From Oceanitalea sp047302425 (GTDB lineage Bacteria > Actinomycetota > Actinomycetes > Actinomycetales > Actinomycetaceae): 64,000 bases of DNA. The stretch covers positions 1,302,001 through 1,366,000 of the forward strand of contig NZ_CP154855.1 of the NCBI RefSeq assembly GCF_047302425.1, in the 5' to 3' direction. Positions 52,239-60,066 of the stretch are shown here, one piece after another. How positions within the stretch are numbered: position 1 is the stretch's first letter; each line of letters begins with the position of its first letter. The translations under genes and the position numbers were made by a program. Below the pieces are notes generated by a model that was given only the letters and a program-made list of their open reading frames with translations, had not been told where the DNA came from and did no database searches.

Positions 52239-53519
52239 GTGGCCCTTGCAGTCGTCTCAGCCAACCACCGCCACGCGGGGCTGGCGGTCGTCGACCGGCT
52301 CAGCGCCGTCGGCGCCGACCGGCTGCGCGCCGTCCTCGCCGACCACGCAGGCGACGGCGCGGGCTCGCTCGACCCCGACGCGGACTGCGGGATCGGCGGC
52401 GCGGTGGTCCTGGCGACCTGCAACCGCCTCGAGATCTATCTCGACGCCGAGTACCCGGCGACGGCGGCCGACCACGTCCGTCACGCTCTCGCCCGGGCGA
52501 GCGGGCTCGGCACCGGCGAGGTCGCCGACAGCACCGTCGTCCTCGAGGGCGACGGCGCCACGCGCCACCTCTTCGAGGTCGCCAGCGGTCTGGACTCCAT
52601 GGTGGTCGGGGAGCGGGAGATCGTCGGCCAGGTCCGCCGCTCGCTGGACGCGGCCCGCCAGGCCGGGCTCACGACGCCGCTGCTCGAGCGGACCTTCCAG
52701 CACGCCTCCCGAACCTCGCGCGAGGTCGCCGTGGCCACCGACCTCGCCCGGGCGGGCGCGTCCGTCGCCTCCGTCGCGCTCGACCTCGCCGGCCGCCGCC
52801 TGGCGGGGGAGCGCGCGCTGCTCGTCGGGACGGGCGCCTACGCGGGGGTGGCGCTCGCGGCGCTGCGCGCGCGGGGCGTGCACGACGTCGAGGTGTGGTC
52901 GGCCTCCGGACGCGCCGCGGCCTTCGCCGAGAGCCACGACGCCGTCGCCGTCGACGACCTCGGTGCCGCCCTGGCCCGGGCCGACATCGTCGTCACCTGC
53001 CGGGGGACCGGCACGGTCGTGCTGGACACGACCTCCGTGGTGGCGGCGCTCGCGGTGCGGACGGGTGACGAGGAGCTCGTCGTCGTCGACCTCGCCCTCA
53101 ACCACGACGTCGACCCCGCGGTGCGGGAGCTGCCCGGTGTGCGGCTCATCGACCTGGAGACCGTGCGCAGCCAGCTGCCGCCCACCGCGGCGGCGGAGGT
53201 GGAGCACGCGCGCGAGCTCGTCAGCCGGGGCCTGGAGCGGCTCGGCGCCGACCTTGCCAGCAGGGTCGTCGACGACGCCGTCGTCGCGCTGCGGCGGCGC
53301 GTGGAGGACGCGGTCGCCGAGGAGCTCACCCGGCTGCCGGCGGAGGGGCAGGTCTCCTCAGAGGAGGCCGCCCGCGCGCTGCGCCGCCTCGCGGCCCGGT
53401 TACTCCACACCCCGACTGTCCACGCCCGGACCGCCGCCCGGGACGGACGCGCCGAGGAGCACGTCGAGGCGCTCAAGCAGGTCCTCGGCGTCACGGTCCC
53501 GGCCGGGTCCCTCAACTGA
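52239..53519 (+). CDS. hemA: Glutamyl-tRNA reductase
   Basis: 426 residues. First committed enzyme: reduces Glu-tRNA to glutamate-1-semialdehyde. Catalytic Cys61 in VVLATCNRLEIY; FEVASGLDSMVVGEREIVGQVR is diagnostic. The NADPH domain has LLVGTGAYAGVALAALRARG, where the usual GAGEM is altered. The C-terminal dimerisation helix is normal. The GTG start follows TTTGGGGGATCC. It faces away from hemE with 42 nt between starts, so promoters must overlap. Confidence 0.96.
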   Translation: MALAVVSANHRHAGLAVVDRLSAVGADRLRAVLADHAGDGAGSLDPDADCGIGGAVVLATCNRLEIYLDAEYPATAADHVRHALARASGLGTGEVADSTVVLEGDGATRHLFEVASGLDSMVVGEREIVGQVRRSLDAARQAGLTTPLLERTFQHASRTSREVAVATDLARAGASVASVALDLAGRRLAGERALLVGTGAYAGVALAALRARGVHDVEVWSASGRAAAFAESHDAVAVDDLGAALARADIVVTCRGTGTVVLDTTSVVAALAVRTGDEELVVVDLALNHDVDPAVRELPGVRLIDLETVRSQLPPTAAAEVEHARELVSRGLERLGADLASRVVDDAVVALRRRVEDAVAEELTRLPAEGQVSSEEAARALRRLAARLLHTPTVHARTAARDGRAEEHVEALKQVLGVTVPAGSLN

Positions 53520-53538
53520 GCCGCCCGCCCGGCGTGGC

Positions 53539-54144
53539 CTACCGCTGGGCTCGCGCGTTGATCCCGGCGAGCACGACCTTGATGCGCTCGCGCAGCTCCT
53601 CGTCGCTCGGCATGCCCAGGTGGAAGACGAGGCGGTGGTAGAGGGTGCCGTGGAGGAGGTCGTTGAGCAGCTTGAGGTCGGCACCTTCGGGGAGCTCACC
53701 GCGACTGATCGCTGAGCGCATCCGCTTGTCGAAGAGCCCGATGTTGGGGACGATCACCTGCTCGCGGAGATCGCCGGCGAGGTCGTCGTCGCGCAGCGCC
53801 TCGGCGATGAGGCCGGTGACTGCCGAGGTCCGGTGAGGCGTGAGCAGCTCGATCACGGCCTTGAGCTGCGTGAGCACGTCGTCGACGAAGTGTCCCGTGT
53901 CGGGGTGGTTCGCCGTGCTCTCGGCCTTCTCGACGACCGCCTCGAGGAGCACGGCCCCCTTGGAGGGCCACCACCTGTAGATCGTCTTCTTGCTCACCCC
54001 GGACCGTGCCGCGATCCCCTCGATGGTGAGCCGCGGGTACCCGATCTCCTCGCAGAGCTCGAGCGCGGCCGCGAGGACTGCCTGACGTGCGTCCTCGCTC
54101 CGCTTCGCGGGATCCGGTGCCTTGGCCACGTCGTCAGAGTACAC
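53539..54144 (-). CDS. TetR-family transcriptional regulator
   Basis: 201 residues from GTG 54144, or 196 from GTG 54129. The HTH is RQAVLAAALELCEEIGYPRLTIEGIAARSGVSKKTIYRWWPSKGAVLLEAV; the C-terminal domain resembles TetR_C_16/AcrR-like ligand pockets. TACTCT lies 6 nt before GTG 54129, so the shorter protein may be translated from a leaderless transcript. Two palindromes in the divergent gap are candidate operators. It probably represses the hydrolase operon on the other side. Confidence 0.9.
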   Translation of the reverse strand: MYSDDVAKAPDPAKRSEDARQAVLAAALELCEEIGYPRLTIEGIAARSGVSKKTIYRWWPSKGAVLLEAVVEKAESTANHPDTGHFVDDVLTQLKAVIELLTPHRTSAVTGLIAEALRDDDLAGDLREQVIVPNIGLFDKRMRSAISRGELPEGADLKLLNDLLHGTLYHRLVFHLGMPSDEELRERIKVVLAGINARAQR

Positions 54145-54145
54145 G

Positions 54146-54158
54146 ACACGTAGCGTGT
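54146..54158. promoter_or_regulatory. TetR operator candidate 1
   Basis: ACACG-TAG-CGTGT. Part of a larger 13-nt inverted repeat (CGTAGCGTGTTGC with its complement at 54191). Covers the region just upstream of the TetR gene. Confidence 0.6.
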
Positions 54159-54193
54159 TGCGTCGTCGGCCGGCGTCCGCTACCTTTCCGGCA

Positions 54194-54211
54194 ACACGCT
54201 ACGGAGCGTGT
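54194..54211. promoter_or_regulatory. TetR operator candidate 2
   Basis: ACACGCT-ACGG-AGCGTGT: perfect 7-bp arms. It lies 37-54 nt before the alpha/beta hydrolase ATG, just downstream of TACCTT, a possible -10. Confidence 0.65.
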
Positions 54212-54247
54212 CGTCACAGAGGCGCCACCGACGAGAATCGAGCCCCC

Positions 54248-55066
54248 ATGTCCACGAGCTTCACCACATCCGCCGACGGCACCCGCATCGCCTACGAGAC
54301 CCACGGCCCCGCCGACGCGCCGACCGTCGTGTGGGTGCACGGCGCGACCGCGTTCCGCGCCGTCCACGACGTCCCTGCACGGGTCGCCGAGCTCACCGGT
54401 CTGCGCATCGTCGACTACGACCGCCGCGGCCGGGGCGAGAGCGCCGACACGGCCCCCTACGAGGTCCAGCGCGAGATCGAGGACATCGCCGCGATCATCG
54501 GTGCGCTCGGCGGTCGCGTCGCGGCACTCGTCGGAGAGTCCTCCGGCGCCGTGCTCGCGCTGGAGGCGGCGCGTGCCGGCGTCGCCGCCGACCGCGTCGT
54601 GGCCTACGAGCCACCGCTCGTCGTCGACGACAGCCGCCCGCCGCTCTCGGCGGACTACGTCGCCCGGCTCGACGCCGCCGCCGCGGCCGACGACCCGGCC
54701 GAGGCCTTCCGCATCTTCCTCACCGACGCCGTCGGGCTGCCGGACGAGATGGCGCGGGGCATCACCTTCGCGCCGAACTGGGACCAGCTCGCCTCGGTGG
54801 CCCACACGATCCGGTACGACGGCCGGTTCATGGAGGAGCTGATGCGCGGCGACGCCACCGCGCTGGACCGCTACCGCGACGTGCGCGTGCCGGTGCTCAT
54901 CGGCATCGGCGGCGACACGTGGCCCTTCCTCAGGGCGGGCGGCGAGACCGCCGCGGCCGTGCTGCCCGACGCCCGCCTCGAGATCTTCCCCGGCGGGACA
55001 CACGAGACCGACCCGGGTCTCGTCGGCCCGACGTTCGCCGCGTTCGTCCGGGGAACGCCACGATGA
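54248..55066 (+). CDS. Alpha/beta hydrolase
   Basis: 272 residues. Oxyanion-hole motif VVWVHGATAF, DYDRRGRGESAD and the nucleophile elbow GESSG are visible; the His is in GGTHETDPG near the C-terminus. Substrate unknown. It is the first gene of an operon controlled by the divergent TetR, overlapping the next gene by ATGA. Confidence 0.92.
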   Translation: MSTSFTTSADGTRIAYETHGPADAPTVVWVHGATAFRAVHDVPARVAELTGLRIVDYDRRGRGESADTAPYEVQREIEDIAAIIGALGGRVAALVGESSGAVLALEAARAGVAADRVVAYEPPLVVDDSRPPLSADYVARLDAAAAADDPAEAFRIFLTDAVGLPDEMARGITFAPNWDQLASVAHTIRYDGRFMEELMRGDATALDRYRDVRVPVLIGIGGDTWPFLRAGGETAAAVLPDARLEIFPGGTHETDPGLVGPTFAAFVRGTPR

Positions 55067-55632
55067 GGCGGCCGATCACGGCCGAGCTGTTCGTGAGCCT
55101 CGACCTCGTCGTCGCCGAGCCGCAGACCTGGCACCTCCCGTGGGTGGACGAGGCCATGCTGTCCGAGGTCGCCCGGGAGCAGGACACGTCCACCGTGCTG
55201 CTCGGCCGGAGGACCTACGACGTGTTCGCGTCGTCGTGGCCCGGGCGCGGCGACGACGTCCCCCTCGCGGCACAGCTCAACGCGATGACCAAGGTCGTCG
55301 TCTCCGACCGCATCACCGATGCCGAGGCCTCGTGGGCTCCGACGACCGTGCTGCGCCCAGGCGGGGACCTCACGGCCGCCGTCGCGAGTCTCGACGAGCT
55401 CGGGGACGACCGCGTCACCGTCGCGGGCAGCGTCAGTCTCGTCGAGCAGCTGCTCGCCCTCGGCCTGCTCACCGAGCTGCGCCTCGTCGTGCACCCGCTC
55501 GTGCTCGGCACCGGCCGCCGGCTCTTCGACGGCTGGGCCGCCGGCGGCGTGGAGCTCACCCTCGCCGGGAGTACCCCGCTGGGCCGAGGCGCCCGGCTCG
55601 ACGTCTACCAACCCATCACGATCGCCGCGTAG
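55063..55632 (+). CDS. Dihydrofolate-reductase-fold protein (RibD C-terminal type)
   Basis: 189 residues. The pattern ITAELFVSLDLVVAEPQTWHLPW, LLGRRTYDVFASSWPG, KVVVSDRIT, and VTVAGSVSLVEQLLALGLLTELRLVVHPLVLGTGRRLFDG is that of the stand-alone RibD_C reductases common in actinobacteria. It is NADPH-dependent by family; substrate unknown. ATGA overlap with the hydrolase suggests a shared pathway. Confidence 0.9.
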   Translation: MRRPITAELFVSLDLVVAEPQTWHLPWVDEAMLSEVAREQDTSTVLLGRRTYDVFASSWPGRGDDVPLAAQLNAMTKVVVSDRITDAEASWAPTTVLRPGGDLTAAVASLDELGDDRVTVAGSVSLVEQLLALGLLTELRLVVHPLVLGTGRRLFDGWAAGGVELTLAGSTPLGRGARLDVYQPITIAA

Positions 55633-55652
55633 CGGCACAGAGAGGCACCACC

Positions 55653-55940
55653 ATGTCCGGACAGGCCTACCTCACCACCATCGAGCAGAAGACCGGCAGG
55701 ACCCCGCGCGAGCTCATCGCGATCGCCGCCGACGCAGGACTCACCGCCGACTCGAAGGCCGGCGAGATCGTCACCTTCTTCAAGACCGAGCACGACCTCG
55801 GCCACGGCCACGCGATGGCCCTCGCCCAGGTCATCCGCAACCTCGACACCGTGGACCTCGCGAACCCCACACCGTCCGGCCCCGCACCCGGGTCGATCGG
55901 CCGGCTCTGGCTCGACGGCATCGACTCCCGCCCGTCCTGA
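55653..55940 (+). CDS. DUF4287 domain protein
   Basis: 95 residues. MSGQAYLTTIEQKTGRTPRELIAIAADAGL followed by KAGEIVTFFKTEHDLGHGHAMALAQVI is the DUF4287 signature. This domain, of unknown function, often neighbours DUF5655 or transporter genes. It is the third gene of the TetR-linked operon, 20 nt after the reductase. Confidence 0.88.
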   Translation: MSGQAYLTTIEQKTGRTPRELIAIAADAGLTADSKAGEIVTFFKTEHDLGHGHAMALAQVIRNLDTVDLANPTPSGPAPGSIGRLWLDGIDSRPS

Positions 55941-56001
55941 CTGCGAGGCCAGCTCGGACGTAGCCGGTGACACCGGGCGGCCTGCGGAGGACCATCGGAG
56001 G

Positions 56002-56379
56002 ATGGACGAGACGCTGCGCCGTCGCGTGAGTGAGTTCCTCGACGCCTGGGCGGAGGCGATCGTCGCCAACGACGCCGACCGGATCGGCTCCTTCGCGACG
56101 GCGGACTGGGTGCTCGTCGGCGCGGGCGGCACCATCTCGCGCGAGCGCTTCCTCTACCTCGTGCGTTCGGGCCGACTGACGCACGAGGAGATGCGCCTCG
56201 AGGTCCTCGACGTACGCGACCGGGGCGACGTCGTCGTCGCCATCGCGCACGGGACCAACTCCGGGCACTGGGAGGGCCGACCCTTCCACGAGGACGAGTA
56301 CACGACCGAGGTCTTCGTCCGCGAGGCCGACGGCGGGTGGCGGTGCGTCGTGACGGCGCTGAGCCCGCGGGTGGAGTGA
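56002..56379 (+). CDS. SnoaL/NTF2-like protein (DUF4440-type)
   Basis: 125 residues. A cone-shaped NTF2-like fold is suggested by RRRVSEFLDAWAEAIVANDADRIGSFATADWVLVGAGG at the start and VVAIAHGTNSGHWEGRPFHEDEYTTEVFVREADGGWRCVVTALSPR at the end. Such proteins bind small hydrophobic molecules or act as isomerases. CGGAGG abuts the ATG. It is 61 nt downstream of the DUF4287 gene and could be in the same transcript. Confidence 0.85.
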   Translation: MDETLRRRVSEFLDAWAEAIVANDADRIGSFATADWVLVGAGGTISRERFLYLVRSGRLTHEEMRLEVLDVRDRGDVVVAIAHGTNSGHWEGRPFHEDEYTTEVFVREADGGWRCVVTALSPRVE

Positions 56380-56413
56380 AGGGACCGGCGTCCGCGTCGG
56401 GAATGATGGCCCC

Positions 56414-57073
56414 GTGAGACTCTTCGACCGCTGGCGCTCCACCGAGGTCCCCGCCGACGTCGGCCCCGGCTTTTGGGTGGCCGAGGCCGGCGCGCTGCAG
56501 CGCGCGATCGTCACCGCCCTCGGCGCCGACGCGCGGGGCCGGCCCGAGGTCCGCGCCCGCCTCGAGCTCTCCGCGGGGGCCGAGGGGCGCGTCGTCGTCG
56601 TGTGGCGCAACGTCATCGTCGGCTTCGTGCCGCCCGACCACGCCGCCCCGCTGCGCCGTCAGCTCGAGGCGGCCGGCAGAGCCACCCTGGTGGCCGCGGG
56701 CTCGGTCGTCCGGGCCGACGGGCAGTGGCGGATCTGGCTCGGGGAGGGGACGCCGGTCGGCGAGCCTCCCGCCGATGAGCTCACGCCGCCGCCCGCGACT
56801 ATCTTCGGCATCTCCCTTCCCGCCACCACGCTGCGGGAGACGACGACGGCGCGACGCTGGGTCCTCGCCGTCGGCTCGCACTCGTGGGAGGTGGAGGAGG
56901 GCACCGATCTCGACGTCGCGCTGCTCCGCCGCCGCATCGCGGAGGCCGCGCCCAGTGCGACGGTGCATGTCCGGGTGTGGGGCGAGCCGGTGGCCATCGA
57001 CCTCGGCGGCGACGCACGCGTGACGCTCACCGACCCGGTGACCGGCGAGGTCGAGGTGCTTCACCCGCGCTGA
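56414..57073 (+). CDS. Hypothetical protein, 219 residues
   Basis: No confident family. Residues 50-110 (GRVVVVWRNVIVGFVPPDHAAPLRRQLEAAG then WRIWLGEG) weakly recall HIRAN domains. The second half has a distinct beta-alpha-beta section (RRWVLAVGSHSWEVEEGTDLDVALLRRRIAEAAPSATVHVRVWGEPVAIDL). Soluble, no signal peptide. GTG start. The gene ends at a hairpin shared with the convergent TetR gene. Confidence 0.65.
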   Translation: MRLFDRWRSTEVPADVGPGFWVAEAGALQRAIVTALGADARGRPEVRARLELSAGAEGRVVVVWRNVIVGFVPPDHAAPLRRQLEAAGRATLVAAGSVVRADGQWRIWLGEGTPVGEPPADELTPPPATIFGISLPATTLRETTTARRWVLAVGSHSWEVEEGTDLDVALLRRRIAEAAPSATVHVRVWGEPVAIDLGGDARVTLTDPVTGEVEVLHPR

Positions 57074-57087
57074 GTGGTGGCTCCTGC

Positions 57088-57132
57088 ACCGTGTGGCTTT
57101 CGGCTTCTCCGGGAACGCGAAAGTCACACGGT
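57088..57132. terminator. Hairpin between convergent genes
   Basis: ACCGTGTG-G-CTTTCG pairs with CGAAAG-T-CACACGGT with one G-T, around a 15-nt loop. It overlaps the last codons of the minus-strand TetR gene (stop at 57124). It shares GCGAAAGT-AC with the 44586 hairpin. Confidence 0.7.
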
Positions 57133-57681
57133 CTTCGCGGCCGCCTGCTGCTTGAGGAGGGCGACGACCTCGAGGAGGTCGGCGCGGTCCTGCGGCTCCC
57201 GGCCGGCGACCTCGTCCGAGGCGATCGCACCGGCGAGGACGGCGTTGTAGTACAGCCCGTCACCGAGCAGGACGATCGCCCGGGCGATCGCACGGTCCCC
57301 GACCTCCTCGAGGATGAGCTCGAACCACGCGCGGTGGACGGCGTGCAGGGCCTCGCGCGCCCGGGGGAGGGCCTCCTGGGCGAGGCCCGCAGCGGCGACC
57401 AGCGTGCGGTCGAGCGGGGAGCCGTCGGCCACGGAGGTGTCGACGTAGTACGCGGACGGGCCGCGCGGGTCGGCGGCCATCTTCTCGGTGTCGGCCGTGG
57501 CGAGTGCGGCGAGGCGCTCGAGGAGGCCCTCGACGAGCGCGTCCTTGCTCCTGAAGTGGTAGAGCAGGCCGCCCTTGGACACCTCCGCCCGTGCGGCGAC
57601 GGCGTCCAGCGTGGCCGCCCGGGCGCCCTCGCCGATGAGGACCTCCTCGAAGGCGTCCAGGACCTTGTCTCGTGCCGACAT
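57124..57681 (-). CDS. TetR-family transcriptional regulator
   Basis: 185 residues. The HTH is RDKVLDAFEEVLIGEGARAATLDAVAARAEVSKGGLLYHFRSKDALVEGLLERL; the C-terminal part resembles TetR_C_37-type proteins. It is divergent from an MFS exporter, and a palindrome lies between them. No Shine-Dalgarno precedes the ATG. It probably represses the exporter in the absence of a toxic ligand (inference). Confidence 0.92.
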   Translation of the reverse strand: MSARDKVLDAFEEVLIGEGARAATLDAVAARAEVSKGGLLYHFRSKDALVEGLLERLAALATADTEKMAADPRGPSAYYVDTSVADGSPLDRTLVAAAGLAQEALPRAREALHAVHRAWFELILEEVGDRAIARAIVLLGDGLYYNAVLAGAIASDEVAGREPQDRADLLEVVALLKQQAAAKTV

Positions 57682-57710
57682 GGGAGAGACGCTACCCACA
57701 TCGACTCCCA

Positions 57711-57729
57711 ACCGTCCAGACGGTACAGT
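57711..57729. promoter_or_regulatory. TetR operator and MFS promoter
   Basis: ACCGTC-CA-GACGGT at 57711-57724 is a perfect 6-bp-arm palindrome. It touches TACAGT (57724-57729), a good -10 for the MFS gene, so a bound regulator would block RNA polymerase. Confidence 0.6.
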
Positions 57730-57779
57730 TCTCGACGGCGCAGCACGCGCCCGTCCCGCCGTCCTCCCGGAGCACCACC

Positions 57780-59303
57780 TTGGCCTCGACCACCTCCTCG
57801 CGCCCCGTCATCCCGAGCTCGCCCGCCGCCCGTCCGTGGGCGGCGCTGGTCGTCCTCATGCTGCCGGTGCTGCTCATCGCGGTGGACAACACCGTGCTCA
57901 GCTTCGCCGTGCCGTCGATCTCCGAGTCGCTGCGCCCCGGCGGGACCGAGCTGCTGTGGATCGTCGACGCCTACCCGCTGGTCCTCGCCGGCCTGCTCGT
58001 GCCGATGGGCAGCCTCGGGGACCGGGTGGGCCGCCGCCGGCTCCTGCTCATCGGCGCGACGGGTTTCGCCGTCGTCTCCGCCGTCGCCGCCTTCGCGCCC
58101 ACCGCCCCGCTCCTCGTCGCCGCGCGTGCCGCCCTCGGCTTCTTCGGCGCCATGCTCATGCCCGCGACGCTCTCGCTCATCCGCAACATCTTCACCGACC
58201 CCGTCCAGCGCCGGACGGCGATCGCGATCTGGGCCGCAGGCTTCTCCGGTGGCGCGGCGCTCGGCCCGATCGTCGGTGGCTTCCTGCTCGAGCACTACTG
58301 GTGGGGTTCGGTCTTCCTCCTCGCCGTGCCGGTCCTCGTCCCGCTGCTCGTCCTCGGGCCGGTGCTCGTGCCCGAGTCCCGCGACCCCGAGCCCGGACCG
58401 GTGGACCCGGTGAGCATCGCGCTCTCGCTCGGCGCCATGGTCCCGCTCGTCTACGGCATCAAGCGGATGGCAGAGGCAGGACCGACGACGACGGCGGTGC
58501 TCGCCGTCGTCCTCGCCCTCGCCCTGGGCTACGCCTTCGTCCGCCGCCAGCTGCGCCGGCCGGTCCCGCTGCTCGACGTCCGCCTCTTCGCGAACCCGGT
58601 GTTCAGCGGCTCGGTGGCCGCGAACCTGCTCAGCGTCTTCTCCATGGTCGGCTTCCTCTTCTTCGTCTCCCAGCACCTCCAGCTCGTCAGCGGGCGCACC
58701 CCGATGGAGGCGGGGCTCGTCCTCGTGCCGGGGCTGGTCGTCACGGTCGTGGCGGGTCTCGCCGTCGTGCGCGTCGTGCGGCACGTGCGCCCCTCGTACG
58801 TCGTCGCGGGCGGGCTGCTGCTCAACGCCGTCGGGTACGGGCTCATCCTCGCGAGCGGGTCGACGGGCTCCGACGTCGGGCTGCTCGTCGCCTTCATGGT
58901 GCTCGGCGCGGGTGTGGGGGCGGCGGAGACGATCTCCAACGACCTCATCCTCTCCAGCGTCCCGGCGGCCAAGGCGGGGGCGGCGTCCGCCGTCTCCGAG
59001 ACCGCCTACGAGCTCGGCTCGGTCCTCGGCACCGCGGTACTCGGCAGCATCCTCACCGCGGTCTACCGCACGAACGTCGTCGTCCCCGACGCCGTGACGG
59101 GCGACGACGCGCGCGCGGCGGGGGAGACCCTCGGCGGCGCGACGGAGGTGGCGAGCGGGCTGCCGGACTCGGTGGCGGCGTCGCTCCTCGAGTCGGCGCG
59201 GCACGCCTTCGACTCCGGGGTGGTCATCACCTCCTCGATCGGCGTCGTCCTCATGGTCGTGGCGGCGGTCATCGCGCTGCGGGCACTGCGCAGCGCGGAG
59301 TAG
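57780..59303 (+). CDS. MFS transporter, DHA2-type (14-helix) drug exporter
   Basis: 507 residues with about 14 membrane helices. Motif A-like GSLGDRVGRRRLLLIG and motif C-like WAAGFSGGAALGPIVGGFLLEHYWWGSVFLLAVP are clear; VDNTVLSFAVPSIS with Asp in helix 1 is the DHA2 signature. Drug/H+ antiport by family. TTG 57780 follows CCCGGAGCACCACC. Upstream in-frame alternatives would run through the operator. Confidence 0.92.
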   Translation: MASTTSSRPVIPSSPAARPWAALVVLMLPVLLIAVDNTVLSFAVPSISESLRPGGTELLWIVDAYPLVLAGLLVPMGSLGDRVGRRRLLLIGATGFAVVSAVAAFAPTAPLLVAARAALGFFGAMLMPATLSLIRNIFTDPVQRRTAIAIWAAGFSGGAALGPIVGGFLLEHYWWGSVFLLAVPVLVPLLVLGPVLVPESRDPEPGPVDPVSIALSLGAMVPLVYGIKRMAEAGPTTTAVLAVVLALALGYAFVRRQLRRPVPLLDVRLFANPVFSGSVAANLLSVFSMVGFLFFVSQHLQLVSGRTPMEAGLVLVPGLVVTVVAGLAVVRVVRHVRPSYVVAGGLLLNAVGYGLILASGSTGSDVGLLVAFMVLGAGVGAAETISNDLILSSVPAAKAGAASAVSETAYELGSVLGTAVLGSILTAVYRTNVVVPDAVTGDDARAAGETLGGATEVASGLPDSVAASLLESARHAFDSGVVITSSIGVVLMVVAAVIALRALRSAE

Positions 59304-59394
59304 CGTCCCGCGGCCTGTTCGCCCTGCGCACCCTGCTCCTCTCAGGAGGGGCGGTGCTGGTGCGGTCGGTCGCCCTGAGCGTCATGGTGGGGGC

Positions 59395-60066
59395 ATGGAC
59401 ACGGTGCTGTTCCTCGCCTACACCGGGATCTACCTCGTCCTGCTCGCCTGGGGGCTGACCCTTGCCGCACGACGACGGCGCTGGTGGACACCCGCGAACG
59501 TACCCCTGCTCGTCGTCGTCGGGCTCGTCTACGACAACGCGGTGCTCGGCACGGGCCGCTTCATCGGCGAGGGCGCGCTCCTCGAGGCGCTCAACCTGCC
59601 GCGGTACTGGACCCACGCCCTGGTGACGCCGCTGCTCGTGGTCTTCGCGTGGCACGCCCTCGTGCGCGCCGGCGTGGGGTGGGCGCGGACCCGGGCGGCC
59701 GCCGTCGTCGCCGGTGCAGTGACGGCAGGTCTGGTGGTGCTGGAGCTGACGCACGTCGTCGGGCTCGACTTCGAGGCGCGGCGGGAGTACGGGGTGCTGA
59801 GCTACGCGCCCGTCGAGGAGGCGGGCGGGCCGCCGGTCATGGTGCTCGTCGTCAGCCTCGCGCTGCTCGTCGCCGGCGTCCTCGTGTGGCGGCGGCAGGG
59901 CTGGCCGTGGCTGCTCGTCGGGACAGCGGTCATGACGGTCGGCAGCGCGGTCCCGGTCCCCGTGGACAGCGGCGCGGTGACGAACCTCTTCGAGGTCGTC
60001 CTGCTGACCTCGGTCCTCGCGACCGTGGCGTTCCAGGACCGGGCGGAGCGGCGCGCCCAGACCTAG
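59395..60066 (+). CDS. Hypothetical integral membrane protein
   Basis: 223 residues with about seven membrane helices (YTGIYLVLLAWGLTLAA; VPLLVVVGLVYDNAVLG; LVTPLLVVFAWHALV; AAVVAGAVTAGLVVL; PPVMVLVVSLALLVAGVL; WLLVGTAVMTVGSAV; LFEVVLLTSVLATVA). YDNAVLGTGRFIG and the sixth-helix PVPVDSG are recurring in this unknown family. GGTGGGGGC precedes the ATG. It converges with the antiporter gene and overlaps it by 4 nt (CTAG). Confidence 0.75.
   Translation: MDTVLFLAYTGIYLVLLAWGLTLAARRRRWWTPANVPLLVVVGLVYDNAVLGTGRFIGEGALLEALNLPRYWTHALVTPLLVVFAWHALVRAGVGWARTRAAAVVAGAVTAGLVVLELTHVVGLDFEARREYGVLSYAPVEEAGGPPVMVLVVSLALLVAGVLVWRRQGWPWLLVGTAVMTVGSAVPVPVDSGAVTNLFEVVLLTSVLATVAFQDRAERRAQT

Noticed and set aside
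56414..57073. Firm HIRAN-domain assignment
   Set aside because: Similarity rests on one short strand-helix stretch; too weak to name.
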